A stretch of 64,000 bases of DNA, from the NCBI RefSeq assembly GCF_023078275.1, contig NC_062979.1, forward strand, positions 23,293,848-23,357,847, in the 5' to 3' direction. The position numbers and the translations under genes are program-made. Of the stretch, positions 58,722 through 64,000 are shown in pieces. How positions within the stretch are numbered: the stretch's first letter is position 1; the number at the start of each line of letters is the position of its first letter. This DNA is from Leguminivora glycinivorella (lineage: Eukaryota > Arthropoda > Insecta > Lepidoptera > Tortricidae). Under the pieces are notes generated by a model. It was not told the DNA's origin. It made no database searches and saw only the letters and a program-made list of their open reading frames with translations.

Positions 58722-59015
58722 AATATAAGATCATACCATCCCATACATTAAAATGTGACCTCCTAAGAACGTGCATACACTATACAACACATAGATGGCG
58801 CCACAAAAAATGCCTTGTTGCCATCAATTATTTGTGGATTGGCGTTAAGTGTCATTTTCGAGCCATAAATCTATGTCAAAAGTGACACTTAACGCCATGT
58901 ACAAGTATAATCAAAAGCTACAAGACATTTTTTTGTGGCGTCATCTGTGTGGTGTGAGTGTATGCGCGTTCTTAGGCGGTCGCATTTTAATGTGATGGTA
59001 TGATATTCTTATATT
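58722..59015. mobile_element. Foldback element with about 90-base arms
   Basis: AATATAAGATCATACCATCC, CATTAAAATGTGACC, TAAGAACGTGCATACACT and ATGGCGCCACAAAAAATG are mirrored by CATTTTTTTGTGGCGTCATC, GTGTATGCGCGTTCTTA, GGTCGCATTTTAATGTGATG and GTATGATATTCTTATATT. The centre has its own inverted pair (GGCGTTAAGTGTCA, TGACACTTAACGCC). Confidence 0.9.
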
Positions 59016-59068
59016 AAATCTATGATGTAATTGACTAACTCTAATATCTAATTTTAATAAATTAAATA

Positions 59069-59311
59069 ATGTGTGGTGACGGGTTAAGAATTTCACCACC
59101 CCCTTTCTTCCCGTGGGTGTCGTAGAAGGCGACTGTGGGATATGGTTTAAATTGTGGCGTAGGCGAGAGGCTGGCAACCTGTCACTGCAATGTCACAGTT
59201 TCGTTTTCTGCCATATGCCAAGAGTGGCACTGAAACTTGAGTAGTTTCATGAGCTCTGCCTACCCCTTCATGGGATACAGGCGTGATTGTATGTATGTAT
59301 GTATGTAAAAA
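59069..59311 (+). mobile_element. Family E repeat, complete plus copy with (TATG)n tail
   Basis: GTGTGGTGACGGGTTAAGAA, CCCGTGGGTGTCGTAGAAGG, GGCTGGCAACCTGTCACTGC, CCAAGAGTGGCACTGAAACT and CATGGGATACAGGCGTGATT, with four TATG units at the end. Confidence 0.85.
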
Positions 59312-60660
59312 AATATGTCAGTAGGCTAAACACTAGAGAGGGCTTATGTTTGAATTTCGAACGAATTCGCCCTTAAAAAATGGAAAATGATGAAATGCTA
59401 TTTTTGAAACTTGACGGCAAATAATTTTAAATCTTGTAGTGATGACCACTCCACCACGACATTGGCGGAAACCAACTGGCTCAAAATAGCAAGGAGTAAA
59501 AGCCATGAGAAAAAAAAAAGAAAAAAAAATGACCACTCGTTTTCGATTCTGTTAGTAGAATTAAAATCACTAGTGGTGGAGATATTATTGAACGAAATTC
59601 AATAATTCCAAGGGTCTACATTCAAAAATCGGCCCCCAAGACGAGAGACGATCCTTAATTTAATGGATGGCCTGAAAAATTACCAAACAAAATATGACTC
59701 TCAAAATTTCAAATATTTTTTACGTAAACCTTTCGTTTTCGAAATCTCCACCACAAAGCAGTTGCATTGAAATGCACAATTTATTCACATCGCATCTCGC
59801 TATCGTTTCTGCCGTTTTATTTCAGGTGCTCTAGCCAACCGTCCGATCGTTAGCGAAGCTTATTATTTCGTTGTTTTTTCTCTCTATCGTTCTTCCGCAT
59901 TGGCGCGATAAAGCGAGTTGCGTATCGTCGGTGGTCGGAAACTTTCCCGGTCGGGTAATTTCGGCTCCGATCGGCTCACATTGCTACGTAGCGTACGTGC
60001 GTGTTGTTAGATTTATTACAGCCTAGCAAAAAAGAGTTAAAAAAAATAGGGCCGTCGCCATCTATGTAAAGTTGTGAACCATTTTTAATGTGGCAACTAT
60101 TGAGACGCTTTTGTATGAGAAAAGTAAGTGTTGCTATGATAAAAATAAATATTCCAACCCTGTAAAACATGAGCTACCGCGTGCGCTACCATAGATAAGA
60201 AAATTGCTTGATTTTGACAACCCTAAATAGAGTAAATAGTTGAAAGTCCTCCTTTACCAAGGATCATTATAGTATTTACAGATATAATATTTAGACTCTT
60301 AACAATAATTAAAACCCTGAAAAATAAAACATTTTGACGTGAACGATGGATATTTCAGAAACTTGTCATGGTTAATTAGAAAAATACAGTTTGATATTAT
60401 TTTATTACCGATTATTTGAAAATCTGTGCTGATTATTCGAAAAACTTGCTATCGCTGCGACAGAACGACAGTGATATACCAGGCATACCACGACCGCTAT
60501 CGCCGGGCGATACTGACGCGGCGTCACTGTCGCTGCGTTAGTGACGCTGCGCTCGGAAGTAAGTTCATACATTTCCATACTGCATAGTACTAATCGCTCT
60601 GTGGCCACGTCAGTATCGCTGCGTTAGTGACGCCGGAGCTGCTTTGCTCGAGAACCAGTT
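59312..60660. other. No gene; local GC palindrome at 60527
   Basis: GCGTCACTGTCGCTGCGTTA, GTGACGC at about 60527-60553 is palindromic, and CGCTGCGTTAGTGACGC recurs near 60614. The rest has no supported exon. Confidence 0.4.
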
Positions 60661-61060
60661 TTTTTTTTACGAAATAGGCAGCAAACGAGCAGACGAGCCG
60701 CCTGATGGTAAGCAGTCATCGCCGGCCCATGGACATAAGCAACATCAGGGGAGCTACTTATGATTTGCCGACCTTTGAGAACCCGAAATACCTGCTTCTT
60801 GAAGAATGTCATAGCGCAAGGGAAACACCTCAGAAGGTAGCTCATTCCACAACTTGCACGTTCTGGGCAAAAACGAGCGGGAGGCCCGTTTGTTCTTGGT
60901 TTGCCACGTGTCGAGAAAGTGAGGATGAACTTTGTTTCTTTGACCAGTTGCGTCGATCGCCACATAACCTCAACGATTGTCACTTCACTATTATAGAGGT
61001 ATATCCTGTGTTATCGTTCGCTACGGGGCGTCAATTTTATTGTACGTTTGGCTAGAGGCT
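60661..61060 (-). pseudogene. LINE 3' fragment: non-LTR C-terminus and tail, frameshifted
   Basis: On the minus strand, TKNKRASRSFLPRTCKLWNE then LPSEVFPLRYD (60754-60963 frame), shifting frame at about 60810 to FFKKQVFRVLKGRQ. This is the common C-terminus of jockey/CR1-type ORF2. The tail contains CTGCTTACCATCAGGCGGCT and ends in a TTTCGTAAAAAAAAA run at 60661. It is 5'-truncated. It serves as the empty-site reference for the mariner and MITE insertions at 5.2-6.6 kb. Confidence 0.75.
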
Positions 61061-61158
61061 CGAAATCCCGCAACTTTCTAGCGCCGGTTTATTTTCGATA
61101 TCGACGATCTGAAGCCTCGTTATACTTTCCTGTCGTATTTTTGCGATAATTATTGAAA

Positions 61159-61260
61159 ATGTTGGCAAAAAATCGAGATCATTTGGTTGAAAAATCTGGG
61201 GAGAGATTATTTTCGTATCTTAGTACTATTTTAACACTGACTTTAGTATGTTTATGGTAA
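61159..61260 (+). CDS. Candidate micropeptide ORF (33 aa) ending at a strong splice donor
   Basis: ATG in the context GAAAATG opens a 33-codon frame: a charged N-terminal half (MLAKNRDHLVEKSGERLF) followed by a hydrophobic run (SYLSTILTLTLVCLW), the layout of a small single-pass membrane peptide. The last codon overlaps a consensus donor (ATG|GTAAGT at 61257). A good acceptor, TTGTTTGTTTCAG, lies at 61463-61475, but either spliced or unspliced the next codon is TAA, so the peptide would be 33 residues in both cases. A following donor (AAAAG|GTATGC) is at 61509. I recognise no homologue, and chance cannot be excluded. Confidence 0.25.
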   Translation: MLAKNRDHLVEKSGERLFSYLSTILTLTLVCLW

Positions 61261-61627
61261 GTTATAATTATGTTGAACGGTGGTAAAATTTAATCTGTGT
61301 TTGGATGAAATTTTTGGAAAATACTTTAGGGTGAAAAACTTTGTTATGTTGCTTATTACGCATATCAGTAATAGTTTATATTATTAATAAAAATGGCACT
61401 CACTTACTTATGAAGCCTCGTATTTAGGACCATAATTAAATATATTGATCTAATAATCTATTTTGTTTGTTTCAGGTAAATTTTGTACATTGAATTCATT
61501 CACAAAAGGTATGCCGCCGACTCTCTACTTATCACTGTAACAAAACACCCGATCAAACTTGCAATATTTAGAATTAATTCAATGCAATAGTTTAATTGAC
61601 ATTTTTTGTCAGATCACTGAAAGCTAC

Positions 61628-61887
61628 ATTTTTAACTTACGACGCAAAAACGACGGGGTGTTATTAATAAGTTTGACGTGTCTGTCTGTCTCTTTGTCTG
61701 TCTGTCTGTGTGTGTGTCTGTCTGTGGCATCGTCGCTCCTGAACGGATGAACCGATTTAGATTTAGTTTTTTTTTGTCTGAAAACTGAGTTAGTCGGGAG
61801 TGTTCTTAGCCATGTTTCATGAAAATCGGTCTACTATGTCGCGGTCGGGGGTTTTTTTTTCAAAGTTTATAATTTTGTGTTTAGGTT
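61628..61887 (+). mobile_element. (GTCT)n-linked element, copy 8
   Basis: ATTTTTAACTTACGACGCAA start, GTCT/GTGT tract (61677-61723), GATGAACCGATTTAGATTTA, GTTAGTCGGGAGTGTTCTTA and AAAATCGGTCTACTATGTCG. It ends TTTTGTGTTTAGGTTATA. Confidence 0.85.
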
Positions 61888-61898
61888 ATAGTAGCTTG

Positions 61899-61975
61899 GA
61901 GTGTACGGCGCGTACCCACGTACGTGACGAGTATATTCGTACTCGAGATACTCTATCAGCTGGTACTGGTCGGTA
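61899..61975 (-). pseudogene. Degenerate 3' fragment of the secreted peptide gene
   Basis: The minus strand reads TDQYQLIEYLEYEYTR and, further on, RGYAPYTP, a diverged version of the TGQYRLIESPEYYEY..RGY part of the gene at 63251. No signal peptide part. The following sequence at 61985-62050 matches 3' flank of the other copies. Confidence 0.6.
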
Positions 61976-62523
61976 ACGGGTTATAAAAGCAGTGTCAGAA
62001 TACTTATAAAATAAAACTAAAAGATAAGATTCAATTTTAACTATAAAACTCCCGTGAGACTCATACATACTTAAAAATATTCTAAGCGGGTTACTCACGT
62101 ATTAAGTCGATATAGCGTTCGACATGTTTCGATCCAATTTTCGAGGATCTTTCTCAAGAGTAGCGACCCCGCCTTTACATGTCGAGAGCGCGACGCATAC
62201 TGAGTATACATCTCATGAACCCGCTTAGAATATTTTTAGATAAGATTCAATGCGAAATTTTATTAGTTTTCGATTGTTAGATCAGTGGAAGCCATGTATC
62301 GTTCTAAACTGTCAGAGCAAAGTATCTGTAGTGCTGCAGTTACTTTGCTGCAATAGTTAACAATCTGATAAAACAGCTCAAAATAAAACGAATAGAGAAC
62401 ATTTTATGTAATTAAAAATGTATTCCATATCATGCGACAGATCTGTAAAGGCTTTGTTTTGGATTTAAACGACCGGGGGGCAAATTTTATTCATGGTGGT
62501 TTGTCAGGGCGGTAAACAAGGTT
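61976..62523. repeat. Duplicated 3' flanks of the secreted peptide array
   Basis: Blocks such as AGATAAGATTCAAT, TTGT.AGATCAGTGGAAGCC and ATGTATCGTTCTAAAC occur at 62019, 62240-62320, 62805-62860 and 63220-63250, showing that these are repeated 3' untranslated regions of one ancestral gene. No intact coding region. Confidence 0.6.
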
Positions 62524-62655
62524 CTAAACAGCGGGAGCGACGTATCTGTACGCGTACGGGTTGTACCCCCGGTACGGCGCGTACCCGTACCCAGCGTACG
62601 GTACGCCCGCGTACTCGTAGTACTCGGGAGCCTCGTTGAGCCGGTACTGACCGGT
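62524..62655 (-). pseudogene. Partial copy of the secreted peptide gene, open 43-codon 3' half
   Basis: Open from TGQYRLNEAPEYYEYAGV through YAGYGYAPYRGYNPYA to a TAG at 62524, the same length and stop position as the intact gene at 63251. The signal peptide and VHWDP part are missing; upstream is AT-rich (TATTTTTTACCGGTCAG), which could act as an acceptor but more likely marks the duplication breakpoint. Confidence 0.7.
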
Positions 62656-62712
62656 AAAAAATAGATAATAAACTTCTAAAATGTGCTCAAAATAAAACCA
62701 ATTATTATCAAT

Positions 62713-62754
62713 TCTGCAATACTTGGGAAACTCGATTTGTCGGTACTGTCCATT
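62713..62754 (-). pseudogene. Very short fragment of the secreted peptide gene
   Basis: The minus strand reads NGQYRQIEFPKY, aligned to the GQYRLIESPEY segment; the rest is lost. It lies between two longer partial copies. Confidence 0.5.
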
Positions 62755-62995
62755 AAAAAAATAGTAGAAAAACTGTCAAAATACTCATAAAATAAAACCA
62801 AAAGATAAGATTCAATGTGATGTTTTAAAAGTTTTCAATTGTCAGATCAGTGGAAGCCATGTATCGTTCTAAACGGTGAGGGCGATGGAATGAATTAGTT
62901 AACAAACTGATATTATTCACAAAATAAAACGAGTAAAGTAAATTCAATGCTAAATTTTATTCACGATTGTTTGTCAGGTCCGTAGAAGCAAGGTT

Positions 62996-63127
62996 CTAAA
63001 CAGCGGGAGCGACGTATCTGTACGCGTACGGGTTGTACCCCCGGTACAGCGCGTACCCGTACCCAGCGTACGGTACGCCCGCGTACTCGTAGTACTCAGG
63101 GGACTCGATGAGGGGGTATTGGCCAGT
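62996..63127 (-). pseudogene. Partial copy of the secreted peptide gene, open 43-codon 3' half
   Basis: Open from TGQYPLIESPEYYEYAGV to a TAG, again exactly 44 codons with the stop. One cysteine-free tyrosine-rich tail (YAGYGYALYRGYNPYA) differs from the other copy by a few residues. It starts at the same codon as the copy at 62524. The signal peptide part is absent. Confidence 0.7.
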
Positions 63128-63250
63128 AACGGATTAGTAAAAAAACTGTCAAAATATTTATAAAATTATAAAAAAAACCAAATATCATCAACTCAAAGCC
63201 AATATTTTATTAGTTTTCAAGTGTCAGATCGGTGAAAGCCATGTATCGTT

Positions 63251-63457
63251 CTAAATAGCGGGAGCGGTGTATCTGTACGCGTACGGATTGTACCCCCGGT
63301 ATGGCGCGTACCCGTACCGAGCGTACGGTACGCCCGCGTACTCGTAGTACTCGGGAGACTCGATGAGCCGGTATTGGCCGGTCGGGTCCCAGTGTACGGC
63401 GGCGGACACCGCGGCCACGGCCACGGCGATGCAGAGGAGGATGGCTAGGAATTTCAT
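63251..63457 (-). CDS. Small secreted tyrosine-rich peptide (68 aa), VHWD..GQYRL family, member 2
   Basis: Signal peptide MKFLAILLCIAVAVAAVSA (cleavage likely after residue 19), then AVHWDPTGQYRLIESPEYYE and a tail of Y/G/P/A/R repeats (AGVPYARYGYAPYRGYNPYA) to a TAG stop. The mature part, about 49 residues, has roughly a quarter tyrosine and no cysteine. This fits cuticle or eggshell proteins that can be cross-linked through tyrosine, but the role is inferred. The Met at 63457 was chosen because it begins the signal peptide and directly follows a T-rich CAG acceptor, as in the gene at 39515. The longer upstream frame is not used. AATAAA is at about 63203-63209, and a TATATATAA box-like site at about 63551-63559. 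Partial copies of its 3' half lie at 62996, 62713, 62524 and 61899. Confidence 0.85.
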   Translation of the reverse strand: MKFLAILLCIAVAVAAVSAAVHWDPTGQYRLIESPEYYEYAGVPYARYGYAPYRGYNPYAYRYTAPAI

Positions 63458-63550
63458 CTGAAAAAAAAATTTTAGCTTAGTCAAATAAAAATAAAGAGTC
63501 GTGTCGTAAGCGTAAGGAAAACATAGGGTCGGTGGCACCAGACATCTGTT

Positions 63551-63559
63551 ATATATATG
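63551..63559 (-). promoter_or_regulatory. Possible TATA box of the 63251 peptide gene
   Basis: TATATATAA on the minus strand about 95 bases upstream of the start codon. Transcription would begin near 63525. The first exon and intron are not resolved, so this is tentative. Confidence 0.3.
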
Positions 63560-63562
63560 TTT

Positions 63563-63712
63563 TTAAACATTCATATAATCACGCCTTTATCCCATAAAGG
63601 GGTAAGCAGAGCACATGAACTACTAAGTTTCAGTACTACTCTTGCCAAAAAGGGGTTGACAGAAATCCAAACTGTGACATTGCAGTGACAGGTTGCCAGC
63701 CTCTATTTTTTG
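63563..63712 (-). mobile_element. Family E repeat, minus copy
   Basis: ATAATCACGCCTTTATCCCA, TAAAGGGGTAAGCAGAGCAC, TCTTGCCAAAAAGGGGTTGA and ATTGCAGTGACAGGTTGCCA. It is uninterrupted at the point (GCCAAAAAGGGG) where the copy at 317-1011 carries the (GGAC)n element. Confidence 0.85.
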
Positions 63713-63948
63713 TATACCAAGATTAGCTTCCAAATTTTTATTTGTATGGGGATTTCCATAGAATTCTGCTGAGTGACGTTGACGTGTCTGCTGTACAGTC
63801 AACCAATTTGAATCTTAGCCCACTGTAGAACCATTTCATAGTAAAAGTCATATTGACTTCTATAGCAAATAAAGCACGGTGTCAATACGACAGGGTTCTA
63901 GGCCTAGGATTCTAATTGGTTGACTGTACTTGATGCAATTAGCCCTTA
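63712..63948. mobile_element. MITE (AGGGC..TTGCATCAA family) interrupted by another MITE
   Basis: CTTCCAAATTTTTATTTGTA, TGGGGATTTCCATAGAATTC and GACGTGTCTGCTG on the left, and TTGATGCAATTAGCCCTTA on the right (63930-63948), correspond to the element at 52631-52760. The intervening 63796-63926 is a foreign MITE. Confidence 0.65.
63796..63926. mobile_element. Foldback MITE (CAGTCAACCAAT family), copy 2, TA duplication
   Basis: CAGTCAACCAATTTGAATCT is inverted as GATTCTAATTGGTTGACTG; TA at 63794-63795 and 63927-63928. The centre AGCAAATAAAGCACGGTGTC, ATACGACAGGGTTCT is the same as in 26601-26743. Confidence 0.85.
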
Positions 63949-64000
63949 TTAAATTGGACGTATGGTACAGTCAAAAGCAGAATAGTCCTCATCAAGCAGG

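Overview
The window is nuclear DNA of a moth or butterfly (Lepidoptera), as far as can be judged by eye. It is AT-rich and intron-bearing, and it is packed with interspersed repeats of types familiar from that order: tRNA-headed SINEs, foldback MITEs with TA duplications, (GTCT)n and (GTCC)n microsatellite-linked elements, and truncated non-LTR retrotransposons. Nothing bacterial is present (no operons, no CRISPR). Species and chromosome cannot be told from the sequence.

Protein-coding content is sparse. (1) A P-element/THAP9-type transposase gene on the minus strand (45925-51300) can be read as six exons, all joined at phase 0, giving about 1028 codons with an intact THAP zinc finger and acidic residues at the expected catalytic positions. 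(2) An intact mariner transposase (5421-6434, minus) lies inside matched terminal repeats. (3) A small two-exon coiled-coil gene lies at 22363-22728 (minus). (4) Two related single-exon genes for small secreted peptides lie at 39515-39730 and 63251-63457 (both minus); beside the second is a row of partial 3' copies. Non-LTR retrotransposon protein fragments occur near 6.8, 34.2, 50.3, 56.2 and 60.8 kb. An orphan THAP first exon lies at 43902, and a possible micropeptide exon at 61159.

Layout. 0-5 kb: repeat nest, SINE and foldback elements. 5.1-7 kb: a LINE remnant split by a MITE and by mariner, then a second LINE tail. 8.4-10.3 kb: a GC-rich tandem array carrying TTAGG-like motifs. 10.4-21.7 kb: MITEs, five (GTCT)n elements and a palindrome with tRNA-like arms, then a sixth (GTCT)n element. 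21.9-22.7 kb: SINE and small gene. 24.7-26.3 kb: a 1.6 kb element with inverted ends. 27-29.2 kb: a diverged local duplication. 30-39 kb: repeats and MITEs. 39.5 kb: secreted peptide gene. 41-45 kb: nested MITEs and a THAP-bearing element. 45.6 kb: a long TG/TGCG microsatellite. 45.9-51.3 kb: P-like gene. 52-57.3 kb: repeats, including a three-level nest. 58-61 kb: foldback element and LINE. 61.9-63.5 kb: secreted peptide array.

The main theme is mobile DNA inserted into mobile DNA. Several insertions can be checked inside the window because an uninterrupted copy of the target repeat also occurs here: mariner in a LINE, a non-LTR element in a MITE, and that MITE in another MITE. All family names rest on motif recognition, with no database search behind them.
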